From: Monilinia fructicola
Lineage: Eukaryota; Ascomycota; Leotiomycetes; Helotiales; Sclerotiniaceae
DNA: 64,000 nt
Direction: 5' to 3'
Assembly: GCA_008692225.1 (NCBI GenBank)
Contig: VICG01000002.1
Coordinates: forward strand, 1,876,001 to 1,940,000
Under the pieces are notes generated by a model. It did no database searches. It was not told where the DNA came from and was given only the letters and a program-made list of their open reading frames with translations. How positions within the stretch are numbered: position 1 is the stretch's first letter; every line of letters begins with the position of its first letter. Shown here one piece after another: positions 1 through 11,700 of the stretch. Position numbers and translations under genes: made by a program.

Positions 1-627
1 AGACTTGAAAGCGTAAACTTCGATTGGGTTAAATGTCGTTATTCGAAGGAAAAGGCCGGAAGTCATAGACCAGTCAGAAGCTCGGAGGTTGATAGAGTCT
101 TATTAATGATATTGAAGATATAAATTGCTAGTGAACCTTGGAAGCTGGAGCTCATCATTGTTTTTGGCGAACGAAAGAAAGATGACGCTAAACTTGGAAC
201 GGAGCTAAGACAGATATGGTATAGTCGATGCTCCACTAAAAGTGGCCCACGTGTGGCCGACTGAGGTCTCGTACGCACCAGCCTCTCTCAACTTCAGCCT
301 CCTCTTCATTTTCAGATTTGATATTTGTTAATGTTATAAATGATTCGGATCTGAAGTTATACCGGTTATCCCTCGAAAGAACCATATAACTAATCAACCG
401 TACATATAAATATTTATATCACGGTAACTTTTGGATCACCTCACATCATAGCTTGGAAAGCATAGTTGTTGTGTTGTACATGAGATCCATATAGATATCC
501 CTTGTTTTCTATCTTCAAGTCCCTCCAGCTCTGCTTCTCTATATCACTTTCCGGCATCAAGAGTTACATTGAACGCCAATCATCTCATTGCATTCCAGAT
601 TCGGAAAGCCCTTGATTGTATCGAAGA
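1..627. other. Intergenic sequence upstream of the nitronate monooxygenase gene
   Basis: I see no supportable gene in this stretch. The only open frame (63-278, minus) is short and has no recognisable motif. The 3' part is AT-rich and probably holds the promoter and 5' leader of the gene that starts at 628. Confidence 0.5.
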
Positions 628-2051
628 ATGTCACCCTTCAACCACAAACAAACCCTCCGTAAGGACTACCCATGGACAACTTATCCGCTTATTTCATCTG
701 CTCCTATGCGCTTAATATCAAAGCCTGCCTTAGCTTTAGCTGTCTCTAGAGCTGGTGGTCTAGGTTTTCTTGCTGCCGGTACCGAGTGAGCTAAATCCTC
801 TTTCTTTATCTCCATCTCATCATTGTCAATTGCTGCTTTCCTTAAAGGGCAATTCATAAGTATGGAGATCGTCCGTTTATAGAACAGCTCAGTGAGCAGA
901 GTGTCATATGGTATACACCCCACTCGACTATTACGACAATCACACAAACATTCGACGTATCATCTGAGCTAGAGCGTTAGGGCTGTATACCTACTGTCCA
1001 GTGATCTGTCATTGCAAATACTGATCATTCATTGCAATCATACTCTCGTCCGTTCTCACCCCCATTATAAAACGCAATGGATTGAATGGCCTATTTATGA
1101 TATTTTATACAATCAAACTAATGATAGAAACGATACAGCCTGTCCACCCTCTCGGACGAAATCAGAGAAATTCAAGATGCTCTCTCAGACGAGCCTATTC
1201 CCGGCAGTTATCGTGATACCCTTCCCATCGGAATAGGTTTCATAGTTTGGGGCTGCGATCTTGAGCATGTCTTATCAATTCTTGCTCCCCTTCCCCTCCC
1301 ACCTTCAGCAGTGTGGCTCTTCGCCCCACATACCAGCTCAGACTTGCAAGAGTGGACAGACTCAATTCGCAAGCTCACAGGCAATCTCACCAAGATCTGG
1401 ATTCAGGTCGGCACCGTTGCTTCTGCACTATCAGCTGCCCATTCTTGTGATCCTGATGTCCTCGTCATTCAAGGTTCTGATGCCGGTGGTCATGGCCTCG
1501 CTCATTCCTCTTCGATTGTTTCTCTTCTTCCTGAATGCGCATCGGCATTACGTTCAAATGCATACTCGCACATCCCTCTCATCGCTGCTGGTGGAATAGT
1601 CGAGTCACGTGGAGCAGCTGCTTCATTTATGTTGGGCGCCAGCGGAATCTGCATGGGTACACGATTCTTAGCGTCGTCCGAGGCGGTCATTCCTACAGGC
1701 TACAGAAATGCAGTCTTGGCCGCAGAAGACGGCGGTATATCAACTACAAGAACAACACTTTATGACAAATTGAGAGGAACAGCAGGCTGGCCTGAAGAGT
1801 ACAATGGGAGAGCAGTCGTTAATAAGAGTTGGTGGGATGAGACCAATGGGATGAGCATGGAGAAGAACAAGGAACTCTATGAAGCAGAGGCGCAGAAAGG
1901 AGACGAGGGATGGGGAAGCAAAGGTAGATTGTGCACATACGCCGGCAGTGGAGTCGGGCTGGTTCGGGAAACGATGGATGCCGGCAGTATTGTGAAGGAA
2001 GTGAGAGACGGGTTGCGAAAGCTAATCAGAGAGGGGGGAAGTCGCTTGTAA
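628..2051 (+). CDS. Nitronate monooxygenase (2-nitropropane dioxygenase family), two exons
   Basis: Spliced model 628-785 and 1139-2051 gives 356 residues, normal for the fungal family. These FMN enzymes oxidise alkyl nitronates (propionate-3-nitronate, nitroalkanes) with O2. Exon 1 encodes a Met-Ser-Pro start and the N-terminal strand ending in GGLGFLAAGT; exon 2 resumes with DLSTLSDEI, so the join restores the usual family sequence. The FMN/active-site motif QGSDAGGHGLA carries the catalytic His (about residue 190), followed by PLIAAGGIVESRG and GICMGTRFLAS, the phosphate-binding end of the TIM barrel. The intron (353 nt) is long for this genome but has GTGAGC and a CTAAT branch-like site just before the acceptor. 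The frame is intact. The nearest neighbour is on the other strand about 1.6 kb away, so there is no sign of a cluster. The family assignment is firm; the natural substrate is unknown. Confidence 0.93.
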
Positions 2052-3706
2052 TGCACACCGGATATCATGCGTTTTAGATACCCTATCATTTGACACTTCC
2101 GCGGTCGGCATGAGCATCCGAGAAGGGGCATCGGGCCCCTTCCCATGCAGGTTCATGAACCCGGCCAAAATATATAGCTTGCGATGGATTTCTTACTGTA
2201 CTTAACAACTTTCCCTTCCAAATTCCAACATCTAATATTTCTTCCTCATCCCATCCATTGTGCAGACGTACCCCCGCTGCTTTCTTTGCATGCATTGAGA
2301 ATCCCCATCCTTCATCGTCAGATCTCCAATCAAAAAGCCCGACACCCAACCACCGCATCAACACGGTCATACCTCTGCACGGCCTCCTTTCTTTCTACCT
2401 CGACGCCCAAGCGAGCAAGCAGCCGCAAACGGTGACCGAGACGCAAAAGCTCAATCTACAGATCGAACACCACACACGCGCCCTGCTCCCAGCCAAACAA
2501 ACGACCACGTCCCCCGCCTCCCTCCATCCTCCATCCGCCATCCGCCATCCGCCATCTAGCTCGACAAATATTCGTAACCCCACAATTTCCACGACCCCTC
2601 TCCTTTTCACCCGTGCGCAAGATGCGCGTGTGAAGCGAGGGAGCCGGGGCCGGGGGGTTGGGCTCTCCTCTTCCACTCTCCATTCACCCGAGGACTTCCT
2701 CCCATGCGCATTCTGCCAGAGAAATGGGAGATACGCACGGGGTTTTGTCTTGGGAGAGGGGATGGATGGATGAGTAAGGGTGTGAGAACGGGTATGGATC
2801 TTGAGCGTGCGAGGGACATGGGTTTGTGGATATATATACATACATACATACAATGAGAAGCAGAGCAGAGCAGAGAACCAAGACCTCAAGAAGTCCTACT
2901 ATCTATGGGTGGCATACAATCGTACCGTACCGTATCATCGTCCCGTTGCGTGGTATCTACCAGCAACTAAGCGGAATCGAGGTAATAAACAGGAGGGCCA
3001 ATTGAAAATTAGACATCTCATCGACAATCCAGGCGACCACGGACGAGGTCCAGAACCAATATGAAGAAGACCCAGGCTCGATTTGTTTGGCGAGGGAGCG
3101 AAGAGCAGGCATGAACGATGCAAGATAGGGGATGAGGCGCAGCCTTGATAGGCAGCACGCGTGATTGGAAGACGCGTGATCTTTGACAGATGTATATAGG
3201 ACAAGTGAGAGACTCTGATACATACATACATAAACGTACCGAGTACAATTTGCGCGCGGGATCAAAGACAAAAGCGAAATTCTAGAAAATGTACATCTAA
3301 TTTGAAATCATGGATTGAGGCTGAGAGCAATATAATTCAAACATTCAGAGAAATTCAATCGTCAGCAGCAAGCACACTCCCACAATTGAATGATTCAAAA
3401 CACATTTAGGCCATTCTAAATATATCAACGTGATCTCGATATTTGAACAAATAAACAAAGATGGAAGGAAAGAAAACTAAGAGATATCAATTTCCAGCGC
3501 AACGCTACGCTATGCACCCAATCCAACCATTCCAAACATCAAGAGTGCCGAGAGATCTAATATCATAAAAAAAAAAAAAAGAAAGAAACCCCCATCCATA
3601 TGCGTGTATGTGTGCATTCCATCTATACATGCATACAAGTTCAGCCCTTGCCCTGCCCACTACTTGCGGGACTGTGCCTTATATGTGATCAAAACATTGA
3701 AAACCC
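2052..3706. other. Intergenic, low-complexity stretch between convergent genes
   Basis: This 1.65-kb stretch lies between two convergent 3' ends. It holds a pyrimidine-rich segment (about 2400-2620), a short (ATAC)n run near 2835-2852 and a poly-A run near 3567-3581. Open frames on both strands at 2258-2889 are rich in Ser, Pro and Arg and share no motif with known proteins. I read them as compositional. Confidence 0.5.
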
Positions 3707-6159
3707 TCATCCTGCTCTATCCTTCCTATCACAGTATCCCACATTCGGGACTTTATCACCCCCACCCGTCCAACTAATGATGGTTAATGCCGTAGTGTAT
3801 ACCATGACCACCAAGCCAAATACACAGAGCAGTATGTCTGCTCCTTTGCGGAAGCGCGTTTTAGCTACACCGCGGTAGTGAAGCATTGGCTTTTAAGACG
3901 TTAGTATTTTAATTGTGGAAACTAAAGTAGGGGGTGGAAAAGATTTATTCGCCAATGAATGAAAGAGGTGGTGGACATACCGGGTAGATAAATACCAATG
4001 GAATACAAGCAAAACTTCCCACAATTGAAACAAATTTATCAAGATCATTGGAGCCAACATATGCAATGGAAGCGCACAGGGCAACGACGAAGAAGCGGAA
4101 AACATTCTTCTGCCATTTGATATAGGGATTGTACTTCCCGCTTTTGGTGAAAAGCTCGTTTTCCGTGATTCTGATAGCTGGGAAGATTTGTAAGGGGGTC
4201 GACAAAAGAATGGCGCACGAATAGAGGAATTGAACACCATTGACCATTTTGTCGTCTTGGGGAAGGTTGAGGAGGACGACTGTTTCTATATGGGAACCAA
4301 ATGCGGCATAGGAGAGAGCACCCATGGAGATGAAGACAACAGTGATAATGATCATGACCAGGCCAAGAACAGGAGGAAACTTCTTCGGGTGCTTCATGGA
4401 TTCTTGAATAGGGATGATCAAACCAATTCCTTCGAAAGTAAAAATGGCCGTGCCAATGAACAACGTCCAGTCTTGCTGATTGAAGTTGACAATATCCGAG
4501 ATACCGCCCTGTTTCACAATTGTGAAAATATCGTAGTAGTAAAGGTAAACCAAGCCAATAAGAATGAATGCATCTGCGACGAGTGCCGTAAACCCAAGCT
4601 TACTGATGTCGCGCAAAAGTGAGAATGGTAGGAAGATAGCCATCTGTAATAATATCAACCATGAGACCTCCCAGTGAGCTCTACAATCTGACACCGCGGC
4701 TATAAAGGCTTGTAAATTCTCGGATGTGAATACAATATATGCAGCCACGAATCCAATTTGACTGACAACGATTGATGCGAGAATGACAGTTCGCATCCAT
4801 CTTCCGTAGAGCACACCTCCCATATCTCCAAATGAAGCTTCGACCTTTAATCGTGTATTGACGAGCAAGACGAAACAATAATAACTTAAAGCTGCAACTA
4901 AAAGGAGGATAATGTTACTGAAAAGCATTCCGCCGTTGAGGTATGCCTTTGGTAGGAACAGCACACCAGTACCAACGAAGGATTTGAGCAGCAACAATGA
5001 GGCTTGGAAAGGAGTGGTTGTTCCTTGAGGTGCACGCTCCTTGCGCTTTCTTTTGCGGCGACCCGGTGTGAGCAGAGCACTATTTTCCATAGGCTCCCTA
5101 TCGTCGTCACTTCCATCACCATATTCATCAGAGACCGCATCCGATCCAAAATACTCGTCAGGTCCGAGCACCTCATCGTCTTCTTCCAATTCCTCACCAG
5201 CAAAGTGACCGTAGATGGTCAAAAACTCGAGAAAGTTGTTGGTAAAGATCTTTGGGTTCCGTTGCGTGAGCCCTCCGCCTTCCTCCGCATCCAAACCATC
5301 GGGAGTTGGACTGCCTGCTGCTCTGCGTAGATAATTTCGTCTGAATCCACCGGGCACTTTGATTGTGCCTATATCGAGGACTTCATTCTCTGCTTCTGGT
5401 CGTGAGATGTGAAAACTCTTGCTTCGCTGAGATCGGCTTGCCCTGTGTGCATCCTCGGTCCACCTGTATATGGGCCTGGTAACATCACCACCTTGTAATC
5501 GTAGACTGGAAAACTCATCGTCATCTAGCCCAGGTGCAACGTTCTCAACTGCTTGCTTTGATGCACTAGCTGGAGAGCCCGCACGGAAGGACGGTGACTG
5601 TCCGTTTAGTCCAAAGATTCCATCAGTGGCACCATCACCTCCTAGCTGCGAAGGTCCCGGTTGTACCAAATGTCTCTTTATAATTTCTGGGTCCTCGTAA
5701 GCTGTCGGACCAGCCCATCCTGAGCCACCTTGTATGGACCGCGGCACTGAACCATAATTGCTATGCACTCCGGTGCCTTGTACTTGCTTCCCAGCAGCGG
5801 CTGGTGATAACGGACGGATGGGTGGTGTTCCAAAGCTAGGTGGAGTCTGCCCGATCGAATTCGACAAAGCGGCGGCTAAGGCGCTAATACCTGGACCAGG
5901 CGCATACGATGCTGGACCACCTACACCAGCGAGAGGTGGAGGACTAAGATTCTCGGGTGAGTCTGCCGCAGCGGCCTGGTTCGGAGTAGGGATCTGTCGA
6001 ACTTGTGGAGTGCCTTGATGAGAAGGTACTGGTGAAGCTAATCGGGCTGTTGATTTATCTCTTGAAGATGGACTTCCTGATCGCCCCCGAAATGAGCCAG
6101 GTGACGTGTGAAGAACCCATTGGAACGGGCAAAGGTCGAGAAGAGGATGGAGTCGACAT
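3707..6159 (-). CDS. Vacuolar amino-acid transporter, AVT3/SLC36-like
   Basis: A member of the amino acid/auxin permease (AAAP) superfamily, expected to move neutral amino acids across the vacuolar membrane. The transport domain begins near the TTPFQASLLLLKSFVGTGVL segment and carries about ten hydrophobic helices. The terminal exon (3707-3889), joined after an intron at 3890-3980, restores the family sequence FIYPPMLHYRG and supplies the last helix. A long Ser/Pro/Gly-rich cytosolic N-terminus precedes the domain, as in fungal AVT3 proteins. The only ATG that fits lies at 6157-6159 (MSTPSSSRPLPVP), but its frame does not run straight into the main frame. Either a 40-nt GT-AG intron (6077-6116) or a 1-nt error joins them. 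With the intron the protein is 773 residues. It is divergent from the cotransporter gene at 8783. The family is certain; the N-terminus is not. Confidence 0.9.
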
Positions 6160-6440
6160 GATGATATGAGATCAAGTCGGTGAAGGAGGTGGCAGGTATA
6201 TTTATCTGAATGGTAGTAAATCCTTGTGTCTTATCTCATGATAATCTCTGTATTGTAATCCTAGTAACACAACCTATTTCGGGGGGTGAAAGATTGAAAT
6301 CTTCTTCAACGAATTTCTCGTTAGCTTTGGTATATACTTGTATGCTCGATGGATGATAGTAGGATGGTAAGATGGTAAGAATAGGTGAATGATTCATGTA
6401 CAGGATTGATTTATACTTACCAGAAGAACAAGATGGTATT

Positions 6441-6555
6441 TTGAAAGAACGAAGAAGGAAGAAGGAAGAAGAAGAAGAACGAACAATAAAGTTTGGAAAA
6501 AAGAGAGAGATGTTGTTGTTGTTATTGTTGTTGTTGTTGTTGATGATGATGATCA
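6441..6555. repeat. AAG-rich and GTT trinucleotide repeats in the AVT3 5' region
   Basis: A run of GAA/AAG units (about 6441-6482) is followed by TTG/TGTTGT units (about 6512-6540) and GAT units. They lie 280-400 bp upstream of the AVT3 start. Simple-sequence DNA with no gene. Confidence 0.75.
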
Positions 6556-6861
6556 ATAGATAGAGAGATAGATAGCAAGATAGATAGAATATATATCACC
6601 TGCCCAATCTCATTATCATCTTCAGCTTACACCAAACGCACCAAAACCCATCAATCTATCTATTATCTATCTTGTCTTGTCTTGTCTTGCAGATGATGCA
6701 GGTGCTTTGTGGATGTTTATGGTGCTTGTGTTTGATGATAAAATGGACGGGGCCCTTGTTCAGTCTACTGTTACTACTACTGTAGGGAACCTTGCGCCAA
6801 ACATCCAATGACCCAACAAATAATTAATAAATCTACTCTGTATACTCTGTAGTACGGAGTA

Positions 6862-7710
6862 AAGTCGCCTACCCTACTTCTCGCCACCCCCCCCATTTGG
6901 CCAGCATTTCACACCAAAAACGGCCATTTTAACGTATTTATAACTTTACGAAAAATGAATATATATATTTTTTAAATTTTAATTAAAGCTTCTATATATA
7001 ATTATTAATAAATTCTGAAAATCTTAAATTTTTGCGATTTTTTATAAAGAGTAATAAAAGATTATAGAAAATTAGAATTTTCGGTTTTGAATTTGTATGG
7101 AAATCACATACAAAATTGAAACTTTGAAAATAAATATTTATAATTTCTAAACAAAAATAACTAAAAATAATCTATAAATTTTTATAGAATCTATTAATCA
7201 ATATATAATAAATAAGCTATTTAAAATATATATAATAATTTGAAAACTATTGAGTAAATTGAAATTAGAAAATTTTTACCTAAAATTTTATCGTTAAAAA
7301 TCTAAGAATTTATATTAAACATTTATTATAAATAATAATATATTATTAAAATAATATATTCGATTAAGATTGGTTTTAAAAATTCTTTAATTTTTTTTAG
7401 ATTATTTTTAGCTATTTTTGTTAAAATAAATATAATTTCTTTTTAAAGATTTTGATTTTGTATAGGATTTACATACAAATCTAAAATTAGAATTAGAATT
7501 TTTTATAATCTTTTATTACTCTTTATAAAAAAAATCGCAAAAAATTTAAGATTTTCAAAAATCTATTAATAATTATATATAGAAGCTTTAATTAAAATTT
7601 AAAAAATATATATTCATTTTTCGTAAAGTTATAAATACGTTAAAATGGCCGTTTTTGATGTGAAATGTTGGCCAAATGGGGGGGGTGGGCGAGAAGTAGG
7701 GTAGGCGACT
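6862..7710. mobile_element. AT-rich foldback element (MITE-like), 849 bp, near-complete inverted repeat
   Basis: Both ends begin with (A)AGTCGCCTACCCTACTTC and continue inward as matching arms: a short C run, TTTGGCCA, ACGGCCATTTTAACGTA, and an AT-rich stretch. Similarity between the arms extends at least about 300 bp inward on each side, leaving only a short centre (around 7230-7330). A TA dinucleotide flanks both sides (6860-6861 and 7711-7712), consistent with a TA target duplication as made by Tc1/mariner-type transposases. There is no coding capacity, so mobility would need a transposase from elsewhere. The arms differ at scattered positions, so the copy is not brand new. It sits in the shared upstream region of the divergent AVT3 and cotransporter genes. 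Confidence 0.8.
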
Positions 7711-7941
7711 TACAGCGAGCGAGTCAAGGGGATCCCGAAAAGAGATTTATTATAAAACTTCACCAATCAGGATTTGATTTCGAATTGTTTTATATATGAT
7801 TGGTCTATATATCGATCAGTAGTATGCATGATATCAAAAGTACCTGTTTGGGTATAATTTCTAATATTATTCATCTATGGATGTATTAATTATTATTATA
7901 TTAGTATTTATATCTATTAAATAAATATCTACCTAGGGATG

Positions 7942-8070
<129 letters not shown>

Positions 8071-8335
8071 CTCTTATACAAAATAGAATACTAGTATATA
8101 GTAAAGCACTCATCAATCTAATACTTCAGTAGTCCTCAAGTACACCTGGGCAGTAGTTCTATCTCCAAGCATGCATTTCACTTCATTCCCCTTCATCTCA
8201 TTTCACCATGAGCCATTTATCATTTTACGTATAGATATGGTATTCTACTACAAATATAATACAGTCAGTCAGTCAGTACAGTACAGTACAGTATATACCT
8301 ACCTAGGAACTTTCCTTTCCTCAATCCCTCCTTCT

Positions 8336-8422
8336 CTTTCCCTCTCTTTCCCTCTTCTTTCCCTCTTCTTTCCCTCTTCTTTCCCTCTTCTTTCCCTCTT
8401 CTTTCCCTCTTCTTTCCCTCTT
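8336..8422. repeat. Tandem 11-mer TTTCCCTCTTC
   Basis: Seven or so copies of an 11-nt pyrimidine unit in tandem. It lies about 360-450 bp upstream of the cotransporter start and is preceded by a (GTACA)n run near 8275-8292. It may be part of the promoter; no function can be shown. Confidence 0.9.
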
Positions 8423-8691
8423 CCTTTTTCCTCTTCTTTTCTTCAAAAACACTCACTCCTTCTTGATTTGAAGTTCATTTCGAATAATCTCCTTGTCCTT
8501 TCCTTTCTAGCCGATCCTTCCTACCCTACCACATGACGTCGAACGGGGCGGCGATATCCTTGTTCTTGCCTTCACCAAGTCTCAGATCGCGCATTTGTGT
8601 TATTTGTAGCTACCTAGGTAGATCAGGTACAAGGCATTGGTTTTTGCCAGTAACATTTGATTTTGATTTCCAAGGTAGGCATTACTATTTG

Positions 8692-8772
8692 TGCTATTGC
8701 CATTGCTATCGCTATTGTCATTGCTATCGCCATCGCCCATTGCCATTGATATTGCTATCGCCACCGCTATCA
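8692..8772. repeat. Degenerate hexamer repeat GCTATC/GCCATT next to the cotransporter start
   Basis: Repeated GCTATY/GCCATY hexamers in 80 bp end 10 bp before the proposed start codon at 8783. Probably 5' leader sequence. Read as protein it would only give a simple repeat, so I did not extend the gene into it. Confidence 0.7.
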
Positions 8773-8782
8773 ATAATTGAGG

Positions 8783-11700
8783 ATGCCCAATGCCGGGCGA
8801 GAGATTGACAACATTCGCGAATCTAGCACCGGCGAGTATGGAAGTCGACAAACACAGCAAACCCAACGCGAGTCTGAAGGTCCTATTAGTGAACCAAGTA
8901 CTGGCGATGAACCTTCATTGACCGATCGGTTACTGCACGCATTTTCTCCCAATGGGATTGACAACGACCACAATAACCAAAGCACCGAATCCGCAAGAAC
9001 CGCCTCAAGATCCCTATTCCGCCGGTACGTTGGGGAATAACTCGATGGCCGTGCAATCACACAATGAGGCAGAGAGGAAGAAGAATGGCACAGCAGTGCC
9101 TACATCAGGCCTGGTACCACGACCAATTGGCGGACAAGAGAAATTAGGGATGTTCTCCGGAGTATATTGTGCCAACTTGTCTCAACGTTTTGAGTATTCT
9201 GATGTTTTCTTCGATTTGGGTTTATCCTGGGGCAAAGTGGAATACTGGTATGATGGGTTCGTTTTCCAAATCCCTAATGCGCCGACATGTTTTGACAGTA
9301 CATCTAGGCATGCTTGTAGCCTCTTATATGATCAATTTCATCACCACTTTCTCCTTGTCCGCGATTGCCTCGAATGGAACAGTGCGCGGAGGTGGGGCGT
9401 ATTATTTAATCTCGCGATCTTTGGGTCCAGAATTTGGGGGATCCATTGGACTCGTATTTTACTTGGGCTTTGTATTCAATACTGGAATGAACGCTGTGGG
9501 TCTTATCGATTGCATAACTCTAAATTTTGGTGCAGATGGCGGCAATTGGGCTCAAATTCTACCAGAAACAAAATGGTATTGCTACCTTTGGGCAACCGTC
9601 ATTCTCGTTTTGTGTACTCTGGTATGTCTGGCTGGATCTGGGATCTTTGCCAGGGCCAGCAATGGTCTATTGGTTGTTCTCTTCTTCGCCACGCTCAGCA
9701 TCCCACTGTCTGCACTAGTGGTCCGTCCCTTTGAAAGTCGAAAGCTAGGCATTGAATATACGGGCATCAGTTTACAAACACTCGCCGGAAATCTACTTCC
9801 TAAGCTTACTAAGGGAGCTGCTGGCAGTCAAATCAATGGAAAGGAGACCTTTCAGGATTTATTTGGCATCTTGTTTCCTGCAACGGGGGGCATATTCGCT
9901 GGCGCAAGCATGAGCGGCGACCTAAAATCCCCAAGCAAAGCAATTCCTAAAGGAACTCTATATGGCCTTGTGACAACCTTCTTTTTGTATACTCTAGTTA
10001 TACTAGCGATGGCTGCTACTGTGACTCGCGCATCTTTTCTCAGAAATACGAACGTGCTTCAAGAAACCAACGTATCAGGATTATTGATCCTAGCAGGGGA
10101 AGTATCCACCAGTCTTTTTTCTGTTCTCATGGAATTATTGGGAGTGCAAAGCTTCTCCAGGCAATATCAAGAGATAGCCTGCTGCCGGGATTTTCGATAT
10201 TTGGCCAGGGAACCAAAAGAGCTGACGAACCTACTTTCGCCATCATTTTTACATTCATTGTTGTCACCCAGCTGACAATGCTCTGTGACCTTAATCAAAA
10301 TCGCCAGTTTTGTAACAATGACATATCTTGTAAGTGTGATTTGGCTGAAGTGCATATCCCTCTGGACATTATTTGGCCCATCACGTTGGGAAAGGTGTCT
10401 ATTTGATACTTTTAGTTCAAAATATTTTAGCGTGCACATTTGTCATTTATGCCATTCATATCTGTATTCAGTTCATTTTCATGCTAAACACTTATTATGG
10501 TAGCGTTAGCTAACATTGTTAGATGACCTTTCTGGTCATGAACCTAGCCTGCTTCCTCCTTTCTATCGGTTCTGCGCCCAATTGGCGCCCCAGTTTTCAT
10601 TTCTTCAACTGGCAGACGGCTTTTGCTGGTGCAATAGTCTCAGGAGCTGCGATGTTCTTTGTGGATGGGCTCTATGCAACGGGGTGTGTAGGGATTCTCC
10701 TTCTGATCTTCCTTCTTATCCATTATTCTGTGGAGCCAAAAAGCTGGGGCGATGTATCTCAAAGTTTGATATATCATCAAATTCGAAAATACCTCCTCAA
10801 ATTAAAGCAGGAGCATGTCAAGTTTTGGCGCCCTCAAGTCATCTTGCTTGTCAACGATCCACGTCGACAATATAAACTTATACAGTTTTGTAACTCCATG
10901 AAGAAGGGTGGTTTGTATATTCTTGGTCACATCATTGTGACGGATGACTTCAGTCAATCAGTACCAGAAGCTGTAAGTGCAACATCAATTATTCGTATGA
11001 AGAACGAAAGGTATGCATCCGGACTATAACGTTCACATGTACTAATTGCCGAGAGCAGCGCCGTCAACAAGCAGCCTGGAACAAATATATTGATTTTTCA
11101 AAGATCAAAGCATTCGTCAATATTGCCATATATCTCCAGCCTTAGAATGGGGTGCTCGCAATATCATCCTTAACGCCGGATTAGGAGGAATGAGACCTAA
11201 CATTGCAGTTATGGGGTTTTACAATTTAGATGACCTTAGAAATTCTCAGCCATTGATAGAAATTTCGGAGCCACCCAAATCATCGAGCATTGCCGAGACA
11301 CCCAAGAAGTCACCTCGGTATAAGCGTCAGAACAGTAAAGAAAAGAAAATGCAAGGAGTGCTGCCAACTGATTTGTGCCGGACTGAGGGCATGATGAGTG
11401 TGACCAGTTATGTGACAATTTTAGAAGATCTACTCTTCAAGCTGCAGATCAACGTTGCAGTGGCGAAAGGATTCCAAGATCTAGAATGCCTGATACAGAA
11501 AACACCAAAAAGTACATTGACCTTTGGCCTATTCAGATGTCTGCAGAAATAGCTGCCGAAGGAGATAGAAAACAAAATGTTCTGACCACTAATTTTGATA
11601 CATGTAAGGTGTCCCAGATGGCTTGTGTTCTCCTAAAATGTTCGAAGCAGTCAACGATACCTTTCGGTTTTCTCTATTTGATAAGTCATTCATGTTAGCT

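Noticed and set aside
2258..2889. 171- and 164-codon frames on opposite strands
   Set aside because: Low-complexity Ser/Pro/Arg sequence with no motif, splice partner or sensible start.
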